DNA of 64,000 bases from Apodemus sylvaticus (GCF_947179515.1 NC_067473.1:91124850-91188849), one strand, 5' to 3'. Positions 9,525 through 20,942 are shown, counted from the stretch's first letter. A program made the numbers and translations. The notes: generated by a model from the letters alone, not told the origin.

Positions 9525-10367
9525 CTCTCACAATCCCACTTAAAGGATGTCTTACTAGAAAGCACATCTTTGAATTTCCCCATTCTCAATAATTGAATAT
9601 TGAAGACATGGATTTAATTACTCAAAAATCTCAGTGTATGGGTTATGTCATATATAAGTTCAGAGTCACAAAGAAAGAGAGCACCATTCCGACTGACCAA
9701 GACAAAAACATAACTTTTTTATGAAGAGGGTGCACTCAGAAATGTGAACACATGGAGACAAGAATGTAGGTTCTTTTCTAACGTATGTGCTGATCCCATG
9801 CCTTTTCCCCATTGCCTGGGGATCATTGTCACAGTCCTATTCAAGAATCAGTAGGCAGGAAGTGAAGGGGGATGGAGACATAACAATGGCTTTACTGGGT
9901 TTGATGGGAGGATTAAAACCTTTGCACAAACGCCTCACAGGATGAGAGAGATCCAAAGATTTGAGTTCTGTGTCCTAAACACAAGTCCTACCGTAGGAAT
10001 ATTTTCAATAGAAAATATTCAGATTTACTGTTTCTTGCAGATGTCTTCCTATAAATCTTTGGTGATGGGTGTCCAGGAAGCCCCCAAATTGCTCTTGGTG
10101 TCCCACAGTACTTGGGGGGGTAAGACCATATTACTGAATATATCACACAGGTCATAGGACATGGAGAATCAAACTAGAGTTGAAATGAAAGCTTCCTTGC
10201 TGATGGCTAGCTTTCACAGTGCTAGAAGATGCTGTGCAGGCTGCTGGGGGAAAGGAATCAGCAATAGTTTTTTGGTTTTTTTTTTCTGACTGTGAGCGCT
10301 GTGAGTCAATGACTAGCTTTTGAAAATACACTCACTGGCGCAGCAATGCTGTGAATACTAAGGGGTT
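9525..10367. other. Unassigned sequence with a perfect 10-bp hairpin
   Basis: No gene or repeat recognised. GAATATTTTC at 9997-10006 and GAAAATATTC at 10011-10020 form a perfect stem with a four-base loop. A T-run lies at about 10268-10286. Confidence 0.5.
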
Positions 10368-10687
10368 GTCTGAGTTACTTTTCTATTACTGGGATGATAC
10401 AATAAGACAGCTTATAAAGAAAGAGTTTATTTGGAGCGACATCTTCAGAAGATGAATCTGTGGCCATCATGGTAGAGAGCATAGGAGCAGGCATGCAGGC
10501 ATGGTGCTGGAGCAGTAGCTGAGAGTTTACGTGTGTTCCAGAAGTAGAAGACAGAAAGGCTTTTGAAACCTCAAATTCCACCCTCAGTGACACACCTCCT
10601 CCAACATAGCCATACCTCTAAATTCTTCCCTAATAGTTCTATCAACTATACACTAAACCTACCATTTCTCATTCAGACTACAAACAG
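10368..10687 (-). mobile_element. ORR1-type MaLR solo LTR
   Basis: On the plus strand it opens with TTACTTTTCTATTACTG and ends with a CATTTCTCATTCAGACTAC-like edge, the reverse complement of an ORR1-type LTR. The CATGGTGCTGGAGCAGTAGCTGAG block and the CACCTCCTCCAACA block are in the family's order. No internal region follows, so it is a solo LTR. These LTRs can act as promoters in oocytes and early embryos, but nothing here shows activity. Confidence 0.75.
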
Positions 10688-11210
10688 GGGCTGGGGGTTA
10701 ACTGGTGTTTTAAAACTAGATTGAAGACCCACTCTACAGAAGATAATGCATGCCAAGAGAACTCATGGTAAGCATGGTTAAGAATTTATGGCTTGGGAAG
10801 TAACAGGTGCTGGGGAGAATCTACTACTGCTGTTTTGATTAAAAAAAAAAAAAAGGAACACAGTGTAATACTACCCTCTAAACACTTAGCTTTACATCAA
10901 TAGGTTAGTATAGGTCTCAGGTTTCATTGGAAAGGTTTCAATTTGTAATAAATAGTAGTCAAAACTAAGATTCATAACTGGTAAATCACAGAGAATATGT
11001 GATTGTAGAGTTCTCTGTGGAAGTAAAATTCTCTTACACATACACATGACATAGAAGAGGGTATATATTAGGGAGAACATGGTTTTAGTAGGAGAAGGGG
11101 ATGGATGAAAGAGGAAAACACATGTTGGAACGAATAAAAATCCATCATTTACATGTATGAACCTGTCATAAATAAAAACCAAACTGAAAAAGTACTCATT
11201 ATGTACACAC
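10688..11210. other. Unassigned sequence
   Basis: No gene or repeat family recognised; an A14 run lies near 10841-10854. Confidence 0.45.
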
Positions 11211-11215
11211 ACAGG

Positions 11216-11216
11216 C

Positions 11217-11269
<53 letters not shown>
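11216..11269. repeat. (GT)n microsatellite with a GCGCGCACGTG head
   Basis: About 50 bases of nearly perfect GT dinucleotides preceded by GGCGCGCACGTG. The alternating purine-pyrimidine tract is Z-DNA-prone and likely length-variable. Confidence 0.9.
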
Positions 11270-11270
<1 letters not shown>

Positions 11271-11645
11271 CCTGTAAAAAAGTGTCCTTTTGAGGAACAT
11301 TTAATGCATACATTTGTATTTTATGAATAGCTTTTTCTTTCCTTTCCAATCATTGGTGACAGCTGTATATGATGGCATTAAATAGTGTTTCAGTGAAAGG
11401 AGGCTCTGGTGTATTTGCAGAGAAAATATATTCATTAGATAATTGCATTCAGGTGTGAGTGCTGGTGCTGTTGACCACAAACCCAATGTTGGTGACTTAA
11501 TAATACAGACCAAAGTGTCTTTAAAAAACAGAAGCATTCATGCATAAAGTTTAGAGTGAGTCTTTTGATCAAAATATGGCCAGAGGTTCACAGGAATCCA
11601 GTTCTTAATTCCTCTTAGGAAATACAATTAAGGGTTTGAGATCAG
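11270..11645. other. Unassigned sequence between two GT tracts
   Basis: No gene or repeat family recognised. Open frames here are read through the neighbouring dinucleotide repeat. Confidence 0.45.
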
Positions 11646-11724
11646 TGTGTGTGTGTGTGTGTGTGTGTCTGTGTGTCTGTGTGTCTGTGTGTCTGTGTGT
11701 GTGTGTCTGTGTGTCTGTGTGTAT
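11646..11724. repeat. (TG)n / (TCTGTG)n compound microsatellite
   Basis: GT dinucleotides interrupted at regular intervals by TCTG, giving a compound tract of about 79 bases. It lies about 25 bases left of the inverted-duplication arm at 11749. Confidence 0.85.
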
Positions 11725-11748
11725 AAGACAGATTTTCTAAAAATTCCA

Positions 11749-11987
11749 CTTATCAAACAAACATTACAGATCTCTTTTGAAATGGGCACACTTTAGGTAC
11801 GGAGTATATAGCCAAGAATAAAATGAGTAAGGACCCTTGCATACTGTAGGAAGGATACAGGTAGATGGCTGCAAACATGTTTACTATTTCCTATCAGGTA
11901 GCCATAGTGCCACAAAGAGCCCTAAAGCAGAGTGTTACAGGGGCGGGTGCTTGGAGTTGGAAGGAGAATGGCCCCAAAGGCTATGAA
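11749..11987 (+). repeat. Inverted duplication, left arm
   Basis: About 239 bases that match the reverse complement of 12893-13130 at roughly 90% by eye, including a block of about 30 identical bases around 11898-11930. The last 28 or so bases equal the start of the ORR1-type LTR whose body is only in the right copy, so the arm seems to have been copied from the LTR-flank junction. See 12893. Confidence 0.85.
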
Positions 11988-12106
11988 GGACCCACGGTAG
12001 AGTAGGGCAATGTCTCACCTTCACTGTCATCCTTTATAGTCAGTCTTTAAGAGACCAAGAATGTCACTTATCAGCCTAAGTGACAATATGGCTTTGTTCT
12101 CAAAGG

Positions 12107-12535
12107 CCTCCAGTGACTTTCCCTCTCAGAATCCAAGACACAGTCCACAGTCCTCCAGCTTCTGGCCAGCCACTGAGAGGTGGCTTGTGACCTCAGCTGA
12201 GTGCTGTCCCTGACTCCGGGATCCTTCGGCTCCAGCCACCTGGCTTCCTTGCTCTTTGTGGACCAGCCAGACAGGTTCCTTCCTCAAGATCTGCTCCTTA
12301 CTTATCCTCTACCTAAAATGTTCTTTTCTGTGTGTTTGTTGTTCTTTTTGAAACTATTGTATATTTGTTGTGCATATTAGGGTTCTTTATTTTTTAACAA
12401 TTTGAAACTTCTTGCCCCTTTTCCAGAGAACTAAATGTGTATTCCTTCATCTGTCAGGAGTATTTGTTTAAATGTCATGTCCTCACCAAGGCTATTCCTA
12501 CTTAAACTTACCACCACTACCACTCCACACACACA
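12107..12535. repeat. Ancient L2-like LINE fragment
   Basis: Sequence resembling the well-known mammalian L2 segment: CTCCAGTGACTTTCCCTCTCAG, CAGTCCTCCAGCTTCTGGCC, CTCCAGCCACCTGGCTTCCTTG, later TTTAAATGTCATGTCCTCACC. The order matches and the divergence is high, as expected for an element predating the rodent radiation. Strand not assigned. Confidence 0.5.
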
Positions 12536-12932
12536 GTTCTTTGTCACTTTTCTATTACTGTGAAAAGACAACATACCGGGGCAACTTTAAAAAAAGAATT
12601 TGAGTGAGGTCTTGCTTTACCCTCAGAGGACAAATCTGGCAGGAACTGTGGCAGCAGGTAGGAGGCATGGCCCCAGAGCAGTAGCTCAGAGTTTACTCCC
12701 TGACCCACAAGCAGGAGACAAAACCAAACAACAAACAAACAAAAAACAAAACAACAAAGCAAAACAACCATCAAAAAACCAAGACTGGGCCTTCTGTGGG
12801 CTTTTGAAATCTCAACCCCTACCCCCAGGGCCACACCCACTCCTAGAGGCCAAATCTTTCCCAAAAGAGTTCCACCCAGTAGGACCTCCAAATTCAAAGC
12901 CTTTGGGGCCATTCTCCTTCCAACTCCAAGCA
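12536..12932 (-). mobile_element. ORR1-type MaLR solo LTR with internal A/C-rich expansion
   Basis: Starts CACTTTTCTATTACTGTGAAAAGACAAC and ends GGCCATTCTCCTTCCAACTCC on the plus strand, the reverse complement of an ORR1 LTR. In the middle (12721-12770) the usual GA-rich part is replaced by an AAACA-rich tract. Its 5' edge and flank are duplicated in inverted orientation at 11749-11987, and 39 bases of its interior recur exactly at 15039-15077. Confidence 0.75.
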
Positions 12933-13130
12933 CCCACCCCTTTAGCGCTCTGCTTTAGGGCTCTTTGTGGCACTATGGCTACCTGATAGGATATAAGCAT
13001 GTTTGCAGCTGTCTACCTGTGTCCTTCCTACAGTATGCAGGGGTCCTTACTCATTTCATTCTTAGCTATATATACGATACCTAAAGAGTGCCTATTTCAA
13101 AAGAGATCTGTAATGCTTGTTTGATAGATG
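12893..13130 (-). repeat. Inverted duplication, right arm
   Basis: Reverse complement of 11749-11987. It spans the edge of the ORR1-type LTR (to about 12932) and about 200 bases of non-LTR flank. Because the right copy has the complete LTR plus flank and the left copy has only the junction, the right arm is the likelier source. The spacer between arms is about 905 bases. Confidence 0.85.
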
Positions 13131-13148
13131 AGATTTTTTAAAAAATCT
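13131..13148. repeat. Perfect 18-bp palindrome
   Basis: AGATTTTTTAAAAAATCT is its own reverse complement and sits exactly at the outer edge of the right duplication arm. AT-rich palindromes can extrude and break, so the position may be meaningful. Confidence 0.6.
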
Positions 13149-14398
13149 TTTGAAGTTTTCCACGGCTTTCTTTCTGGAAGTAAACTAAACCTTTCCTTCA
13201 ACTGCTCCTAAGCTAGCACCTGAGAACATTTCTTTAAAACACATAAATAACGAGTGAGTCAGAGCTTGGGTTCAGCAAAGCCCGAAAAGTAATTTGAAAG
13301 GTGAGCTGGGTATTTCCAAGCTGTATTGAAAAGGAAGGAATGGGGACTCTACATTTTTACAGTGACAGCCATGTTGTTAGTAGCATGAGAGTTGATATTA
13401 GGCCATCGAAATAAAACTAATTGAGAAAAGTAACCAACCCACTCCCACACAAAAACTTGTGTTGTCTCTTTAATTTCTTTACCCAATAGGGCCAAATCAA
13501 ACTAATCCCTCCTAGAGGGAAAAGAATGCTTTTTCTTTAGAAAACAAAACAATTAGATTCTGGCTAAACTGCCCACAAAACATGAAATGTTTCATTTAAC
13601 TAACTGAGAAGACACAGCTTGTTTAAACCCTAAGTAAAGAAGCAGTCTCCAGTAATAGAGCACCAGCCTCTTGTAAGCATGCCTCTCCCTGCACGTAAAT
13701 AGATACCCGTGAACTCGGATGCAGCATGTGGCCACAGACAACCAAAGCTGAATGAAACAAACGCTGTGCAGCTTAGAAACAGATGGCAAGTTGCATGTTC
13801 CTGTGAATTCTGAGGTTTTCCTTCAAGATTTTTCCTTGTGATATTATAACCCAGCTTAACCATGGCCTCAGCAGCCAGGGAGTACAAGAAAGGTTCTATA
13901 ATCAGAACATACTTGAAATTTAGAGCGTTAAACCCACGGCAGAGCAGAGACCTTCTACCTTCCATGAGTGCTGTACAGGAATGATGGAGTTATTTGAGGT
14001 GTTCACCTTAGAGATTTTGCTATGTACAGGTTGGTCTTATACTCATTCTACTGAAAATAAAGAAGCTCTGTTAAAGGATTCAGGTTCTTGTGTCCATGGT
14101 AAAGAATTGGCCCAGTGATAAATGGTTTGAAATGGAAATAGAGACAGTTTATTGGGACAAAAGATAGCACTCCTGAGAATAGGTATGGGCTAGGGGAAAG
14201 ACATATATTTGTGTACACACACACACACACAAACACATACATGTGTATATTCATATATAATTATATAATGTATATTATAGTAAATAACATATACATATGT
14301 CAGTATATATAAGTCTGTCTCTGGAGATGTATTGAATTAAATAAATTTGATAGTTTTTAGAAGCTTCAGAAAGGAGCGGGTGAAAACATTAATTTCTG
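13149..14398. other. Unassigned sequence with AC and AT tracts
   Basis: No gene recognised. A short (AC)n tract at about 14215-14231 is followed by AT-rich DNA to 14311. Open frames of about 110 codons here show no recognisable motif. Confidence 0.45.
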
Positions 14399-14510
14399 CC
14401 TTACAGATAGGGAAACTGGGGCGCTTCTATTCTAGATAGCTTCTGATATTTGCCCAGAGTCATTTAAGCTGGCAGATAAACAGCAAAGATGGGATTAGAA
14501 TCCTGTGCCC
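14399..14510 (-). mobile_element. MIR SINE fragment
   Basis: CAGATAGGGAAACTGGGGC followed by TTGCCCAGAGTCA and GGGATTAGAATCCTGTGCCCC is the reverse complement of the MIR core. An ancient tRNA-derived SINE shared by mammals. Confidence 0.6.
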
Positions 14511-15038
14511 CATGTTTTCCTGGCTTTGTATTTTCTTGTGAACTCAACCCCAAGACTTGAGAGCTTTGCAGGTGCAGGCCACACTCTGCCCTTCTTTGTC
14601 ACCTGGCTTCCACCTGGCCTGGGAAGGTTGAAAGGGCAAGAGCCTGGCCTAAGGGAGAGCCTTAGGGAACATCCTCCCCGCCCAGCTCTCTCCTGCTGCC
14701 CTGAAGTTATTTATGAGTGTGAAGGTCCACCTGGAAACCAAGGGTGTAGCTGGGGAGAGCAACCAGCTGTAGCTGCCTGCGTGTGGAGGAAGGGAGGAGA
14801 GGCCTGGGCTGAGGGTAAGGATTTATAACTAACTAGGGTCACGGAGGAGGAGCTAGGTGGAGTGGAGCTCAGGGGATGGAAAGCCGCATCCAAAAGGTAG
14901 CAGAGTCTGCGCAGACTGCTTCTTGGTACACAAGCCTTCTACTCCCGGAGCGTTCATTCCCTTTTACCTTCTGCTGGGAAGCATGTGCTGTGCTTACTCA
15001 GCCTGTGTTGTAATCTTTATTGTGCAGGCAGAGGGGGG
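14511..15038. other. Relatively GC-rich unassigned stretch
   Basis: More GC-rich than its surroundings (about 14570-14830). It contains an open frame of about 107 codons (14505-14828) with no recognisable domain and no splice-site evidence. It could be a conserved non-coding element. Confidence 0.35.
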
Positions 15039-15077
15039 CCACAGAAGGCCCAGTCTTGGTTTTTTGATGGTTGTTTT
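15039..15077 (-). repeat. 39-base exact inverted copy of 12761-12799
   Basis: Every one of 39 bases matches the reverse complement of 12761-12799, which lies inside the ORR1-type LTR at 12536. Similarity stops abruptly at the left side; to the right, TTTGATGGTTG is repeated twice more. Confidence 0.85.
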
Positions 15078-15329
15078 GATGGTTGTTTGATGGTTGTTTG
15101 TTTTGTATCAATTACCAATAGGTTTTTTTTTTTGTCCCTACTTCCCTTTCTCCGTGTTGCATTTTATCTATCTTGAGTTTCTACATGTCTTAAACATTTT
15201 GTCATAGTCTTGGTGAGTTCTTTTGTACATCAGACCTATTGTTTCTAAAAAAATACTCTTTCTTTAAAATCATCGACCTTTTCCACACAGATACATGAGC
15301 CTTCAGAGGACAGGGTTGATAGAGATATC

Positions 15330-15905
15330 CCATTTAGATCTGTTTGCTCCAATGTTTCTTACATTCTTGACATTTTCCAGTTGTGGATAATTATGTGAGT
15401 TGCCACCTATTACAATAAAAACCCTCTGTGATAAGAGTTGAACAACTGATCTGTGTGCATAGTGACATGTTAATCAGGAGTTGGTTCATTGTCATGTTTA
15501 TTTATCAAATAATAGTAGTGCGGTTTCCTCTAGGACCATGACTGATCTGGTCTTGGGATTTTGCTCTCATTGACAATGTCAGTTATGGGTTCTATCTGAT
15601 GAAGCAGGCCTTAAATCAAAATTTAAATAGTTGGTTATTCCCATAGTACTTTGCCACTATTGTACTAGTGGATGTAACTTACAGGTAAGTTGCTATTGTA
15701 ACTCACGGAATTCATAGATGGGTGATATTGATGCTCACGTTTCTCCTCTGGCAACATGTATAGTAGCTTGCAGCATTATGAACACCAGTAGGCTTAAGCT
15801 CTGAGTTAGGTGCCCTCTTGATCTCTCCAGGTACTATGTCATAGAATGTGTGAACTGAATTTTTGAAAGATAATAGTTGATAGTGTGTAGCATGTGATAT
15901 TAAAA
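15330..15905. mobile_element. Probable old rodent L1 3'-region fragment
   Basis: Segments such as TTGTCATGTTTATTTATCAA, ATGAAGCAGGCCTTAAA and CTCCTCTGGCAACATG, in this order, resemble the 3' non-coding region of older rodent L1 (Lx-type) elements. No ORF2 sequence is seen. Strand and subfamily not assigned. Confidence 0.4.
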
Positions 15906-15914
15906 AGCAACACA

Positions 15915-16330
15915 CACTAGCACCTGCTAGGCCCCAGCCAGCGGTCTTGGTCTGTCCCCAGCCGGGTACCAGAGCCTACATGTTTCCTTTTTGCCAATGG
16001 TTGTCCCACCAAGGCTGGCTCTGCCTCTGCAGATCTCTGAAATTGCTCTCTTCACCTTGGGACAGGCTGCTGCCAAGTCCTCTCAGCACTCTCAAATTTC
16101 CACTGCTAACTGGAGTGCACGATTGCAAACCCACACTCTGCCCTGGTTACCTTTCCCTGGAGCTCAGTAAAATTGCCACGAGAAGGAAGACACCAGACAC
16201 TCTTAGTTTATAATTAACAGATAATAGACTTACTGGGCACAGAACCTAGCATCCTAAATTTATCAACTATTCAATGTTAGAAATCTCCCAGTGGCAGATC
16301 CTGGTGGATACAACAGTGTGATTCTGAATA
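15915..16330. repeat. Possible LTR-like rodent dispersed repeat
   Basis: GC-rich start (CACCTGCTAGGCCCCAGCC) followed by CAAGTCCTCTCAGCACTCTCA and an AT-rich end looks like a remembered rodent ERV-associated repeat, but I cannot name it. Annotated so that its open frame (15947-16213) is not taken for an exon. Confidence 0.3.
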
Positions 16331-16499
16331 GGTAAGTGAATTCACTGATGGATTTGATTAATGGATTCAACTAAGCACATTCATAAAGTCAGAACATCAA
16401 AAATTATAGAATAAGATAGAAACTCTAAAAAAAGATCATTATGGGGTAAGGTAGACCTAAAAATCAGTTGTTGGACTTGAACACGGGGCTCCTGTGGCT

Positions 16500-16660
16500 G
16501 CAGAGATCCCCTGGCTTCAGTTAGACTTTCCTTTACAGTGCTGGAAGTAATTGTGTGATATGGGCGTTAACTTCACCCTTTCTGAAGCTTGTTTTTTTAT
16601 CTGAATCATGAGAACAGCAAAACCCCATATGTGGGTTATAGATACTGCTGAGGCTAAACC
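16500..16660 (+). mobile_element. MIR SINE fragment
   Basis: Degenerate but ordered MIR features: GTGTGATATGGGCGTTAACTTC, TTTCTGAAGCTTG and TTTTTTATCTGAATCATGAG correspond to the MIR core. Confidence 0.45.
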
Positions 16661-17224
16661 AGAAAAAAAAGAAATATCAGAACTAGATTTGATCAAAGAT
16701 AAAGGGGGAAATTAAACTATTATTTATAAACTTTTTCTGGAAAGGCACGAACAAATGTTTCTTCTCTCCAGCTATGGCACAGACAACAGACCAAACAGGA
16801 TTCCAGCATAGTAAGCCAGTCAGTTTATTATGAAATCTCACAGAAGAACAGGTGAACCAGAGCAACTATATCGCTACAATATTCCATCCCATCGTGACTG
16901 ATAACCTCAGGGAGGCTGCACCATGGAGTCTTTCAGACAACCTCCTATTTCCTGTATCCTATAACTTTCCAAATATTATTTGTGTGGGAGGTGGGAGAAA
17001 AAAAGGTGAAGGTCCTGTGACTTTTCTCTCCTCATCCTCCTCACAAATGCTAGTTCCATTACCAAAGGAATTTCTACTCCACAATGACAAGGGATACTCA
17101 TGTTATGCCTAGAATACAATGTCATACTATAACATTATAATCAAATAATTAATAAATAGTGCTTATTATAGGTATTATTAAAACAGGTGTTGAATTTTTC
17201 TGAACTATAAAAATTATTTCCAAA
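16661..17224. other. Unassigned AT-rich sequence
   Basis: No gene recognised; open frames of about 60-86 codons only. It leads into the L1 fragment. Confidence 0.45.
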
Positions 17225-18145
17225 TGATCATATTATGCTATTGACATAAACAGTGACCCAAAGATCTATGAGTTAAAAGAGAGGACACATAATAAACCTA
17301 TCCAGTTATAACTACCTGGTGTGGACAAAACAAATGTTAGAGAAAAGATAGTCACTTCAACAATGTCATAAAACTAGATACTCATATGCAGAAAAATGAA
17401 ATTGTATCCCATACATAAATCAACTTCTTAATTTAAGACCTGAAACCCTGAAACAGTGAGAGGAAGAAAAAGAAAACACGAGAGAAGCAACAAAATGCCT
17501 TCCAGGAATGGGCTCTGGTAGCACAGGAAATCATTCTAAGATCTGACACATGGAAGTACTTGGAATCAAAAAGCTTCCACACAGCATAGGAGATGATTAA
17601 TTGAGTAGAGAGACAACCTACAGAGTGGAAGGAAAACTTTTGTTACACATTTGACAAAAGAATAATATCTAGACTATACAAAACTAAAAACTAAACACAA
17701 AGACATCAAACAGCCCATGCAATAAATAGTAAAGTGCAGGTAGCCAATAAATCTATTAAAAAAACATATTCAATATCCTTAGCCCTAAGGGAAATGGAAG
17801 TTAAAATTACACTGAGATGCCCATCTCACTCTACCAAGAATGACTTCCACTGAGGAAACAGCAAACACTGATATGAATGTCAGCAAAAGAGAGCCCTTGT
17901 ACACTGCTAGGAGGAATACAATTTAGTCTAGCCACCGTGGAGACCAATATAAGGCGGCCTCGCAAAGCTAAAGGAAGAAGTTATATGTGACCCTGCTCTA
18001 CCACTCCTGGGATATACTCAAATGACTTAAGTCAACACACCACATAGACATGTGGGAATCAGTATTTATCCTCAACAGAGTTTTATTCATCCATAAAGGA
18101 CAAAGCAATATTGTTTGTTAGAAAATGAATATCTTGTGGACAATA
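17225..18145 (+). mobile_element. Old L1 fragment (ORF2 3' part)
   Basis: Plus-strand sequence follows the L1 ORF2 end region: CCAAAGATCTATGAGTTAAAA, GAGAAAAGATAGTCACTTC, AATATCTAGACTATACAAAA, GGAAATGGAAGTTAAAATTAC, ACCACTCCTGGGATATACTC. The frame is full of stops and indels. No poly(A) tail is kept. This is an old copy. Confidence 0.75.
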
Positions 18146-19020
18146 ACCAAGAACTTAAAAAATAATTCCATTAAATACAAATATTCCATATTTTATCCTA
18201 TTTTTGGTCCTGGAATTAACATTATTTTATGATTAAAGACATCACTTTTATTAGTGTGACAATAGCAATTAAACTTCCATGTAAGCTTTGAGATGTTCAA
18301 GCCACAACATAGTGCTCTTGAAAGCCAAAAACAAAATCTGGCTTAATTTCTTTTCCCCAAATGACGTGAATGCAGTAGATGATCGGTAGGGTGGCATTGG
18401 TATACGATGCTTATTTTCTTGGTAATGTTTCTCCTGCCACTTCATGATTACAAACGTGGGCATGATGTACTTGTGCAAGTTTTATTATGTTGTAAAACAC
18501 AGTTTCATAAAGTCAACATATTGAAGTTATTTCTGTAGAATTCTATTGAATGTGTACATGAGATATGGTAGATTAATGTTTAGTCCCTTACCTAGAGAAG
18601 GGTAAAAGCAGCAAGGAAAAAAAGCAGTAAAGAAGCAATACATTGTGTGATATCTGTCAGGTAGTCAGACTTCTCAGACGGGTAAACACAGTGAAAGGAT
18701 CTCACAGGAAGATGGGATTTGAGGCACCCTGATTCTGATGGGATTTGAGGTACTGGGTCTGGGTAGACTGGGGAAAGCAAAATGCTGGCCATTTAATAAA
18801 TTCTAGCTGTTGGATTATGTGGTAGCAACTAAACAAGCTTCTATTCGGAAGACACATCCACATAGCTACAGGGGAGTCATCTCTGGGCGCACTGTGAGGG
18901 TCTGGCTGTCCTCCCTTGCTGGTCTTCCCAGGCTTCTATCCTGAGAACTCCAGGATGTCACAAGAATAAATCAATGAAAAGAATAAGAACACGGAACTTC
19001 TAATCAGTATGATTCCCTAA
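18146..19020. other. Unassigned sequence
   Basis: No repeat or gene recognised; open frames do not exceed about 70 codons. Confidence 0.45.
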
Positions 19021-19039
19021 GAGCATCTTCTAGAATTGA

Positions 19040-19103
19040 GAGAGACAAAGACAGAGACAAAAACACAGGGAGAGACAGAGGCAAACAGAGAGACAAGAGA
19101 TAA

Positions 19104-19146
<43 letters not shown>
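19040..19146 (+). repeat. GA-rich tract with (GACA)n microsatellite
   Basis: Purine-rich AGAGACA-type sequence passing into about ten perfect GACA units at 19107-19145. Confidence 0.9.
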
Positions 19147-19147
19147 G

Positions 19148-19320
19148 AATGAGATGGATCAGAGAAAAGGTTCAACATTTAAAGCCACTTGCTTCCCAGA
19201 GTTCAAACCCTAGGATCCATATGAAGATGGAAAAAGAAAAGATTTCCCAAAATTGTTCTCTGACATCCACATGTATATTAAGGTACACATGCCCCCAGTA
19301 GCATACGCAAGCAACATCTA
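19148..19320 (+). mobile_element. B3 SINE
   Basis: GAGATGGATCAGAGAAAAGG..., AAAGCCACTTGC, CCTAGGATCCATATG, TTCTCTGACATCCACATG and ACACATGCCCCC follow the B3 order. Diverged. Confidence 0.6.
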
Positions 19321-20005
19321 TATAAATGGGAAAAAGCAACACTTTAGAAAAATAACCTGCAGCATTAATATAAAAAAGGACAGAAATAAGTGTTTATCAA
19401 ATTAATATATCAAAGAAAATTAAGAAAATTTTAATGGATTTGTTTTTTAAATTTTACATTTCTTCAAATGATTTGAAATTTAAGGATTGTACAAAACCCT
19501 ACTTTTATGTATAATGAAAATAGAAACTTGTCACTTGTCAGCCAGTAATTTATTTTTTAACTAAATGTCCACTGAAAACCTGTCTTCTGATCATTCTCAC
19601 TTCGTTGTCCAGAAATACAAAGGCAAATAAATTGTCCCACATACTTTATTTCAACTAATTGAAAAAAAAATAAAAACTTCAGCATGTCCTCGTAAGGCCT
19701 GTGCAAGGGAGGAAAGGTCAGCAGCCCAGGAGGGAGAGGAAAGGCTTTTGAAAGAGGGTAGCATCTCTGATGATTGAGAAGGGCTGGCATCCCTGCTGGG
19801 CAGGAGGTCCATTTGGCCTGGTGCATCTTGGTACCTAATATCACTGTGAGATTTCCCCTTTCCAAGCCCTAGCTGTAGTGGGAAGAGGAAGGGCCTCCTG
19901 CGGAGAAGACTTATCTCTACTGCCTTTCAAGAAGCATGGTTTGAACATGAAGTACCTTTTATGGGTTTAAGCTATCAAAAGAGAAGTCTGCAGATGGGTT
20001 TCCTA
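19321..20005. other. Unassigned sequence
   Basis: No gene or repeat recognised. The open frame on the minus strand at 19557-19865 (102 codons) has no recognisable motif. Confidence 0.4.
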
Positions 20006-20110
20006 GGGAGCAATGGTCTCAGGGGTTAAGAGTCAGGATACGCCACTATGCCTGTCACTATGTGGCCACAAAAATAAATCACTGAAGCTTCGTTTTCTGA
20101 CAGGGAATGT
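20006..20110 (+). mobile_element. Possible MIR SINE fragment
   Basis: CTCAGGGGTTAAGAGTCAGGA, GTCACTATGTGGCC and AAATCACTGAAGCTTC match the MIR core order at high divergence. Confidence 0.4.
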
Positions 20111-20804
20111 AGCACTGTTTGGCTGATATTTAGCCTTAAAATTTACAAGTAGCATTCCCATTTAAAGATCATAATATCTTTGATCGTGTGAGAAAGATGA
20201 GATCAAGGAACTGAATTTTTAAAACCATACAGCCATTGTTTCTTTCATTTAAACTCACCACATGAAACAAGATTTCATGCAGCGTGCTGTGGGATTGGCG
20301 CGGAGTTTTCGGACAAACTTCAAACGTCTCTCACTGACTTGGGTAAAAGGAGCTGAAACAGGGCTATTGCTCTTCAAGATTATCAAATATAGCAATGGGC
20401 TACATTGTTGTTAAGATGTCACTGTAAACTCAGAGCTTTGAAAAAAGGCATTGTTTTTCTTCTTCATTCTGAGACATGGTGATTTGTTGTACACTAACTA
20501 TGGCGAATGTTTTAGTGGTATTTGTGCTTCCTCTCTCATGAATCAGAGTCAGATCTCCAGACTGTTGTTGGGATTGTATTCTGCTGATAACCTGACACGT
20601 TCCTGGGTTTAGGTATGTAAAATGGTCCCAAACCGGATTAATGAGCTCAGACTTAGTGAAGAAGTCAAAGACTGCTGGGTGAGACATGTCTCCCTGTGTA
20701 GTCCCGGCTGGCCTTGGATTTATGTCTCTTCCCGCTTCATCATCCTCCCTAGTGTGGGGTTCCGGTGTCTCCATCACACCCAGCAATCAAGCCAGAGCTT
20801 CTTG
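20111..20804. other. Unassigned sequence
   Basis: No gene recognised. A 118-codon minus-strand open frame (20430-20786) has no recognisable domain and is likely chance. Confidence 0.4.
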
Positions 20805-20942
20805 TTGCTGGTTAGTTGTGGAATAGGATTTCACTTTCTAGCAATAGGAAACTGTGTTGGTCAGGCTGGCCTCAACCTCACAGACATACACTTGGCTCTG
20901 TAGCCAGCATGCTGGGATTAGAGCCATGTGCCTCTGCTACAA
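20805..20942 (-). mobile_element. Old B1-type SINE
   Basis: GGTCAGGCTGGCCTCAACCTC and CATGCTGGGATTAGAGCCATG are the reverse complement of the B1 body. Well diverged from young B1. Confidence 0.6.

Noticed and set aside
12544..12933. 129-codon minus-strand frame and the overlapping 128-codon plus frame
   Set aside because: Both lie in an ORR1-type LTR. The shared RRPSLGFLMVVL string with the frame at 14857-15090 reflects the 39-base inverted copy, not a protein family.
19107..19145. Regularly spaced short repeats considered as a CRISPR array
   Set aside because: GACA units have no unique spacers; the window is clearly eukaryotic.
20430..20786. 118-codon minus-strand frame as a possible gene
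   Set aside because: No domain, start context or splice evidence, and a frame of this length is not rare by chance in 64 kb.
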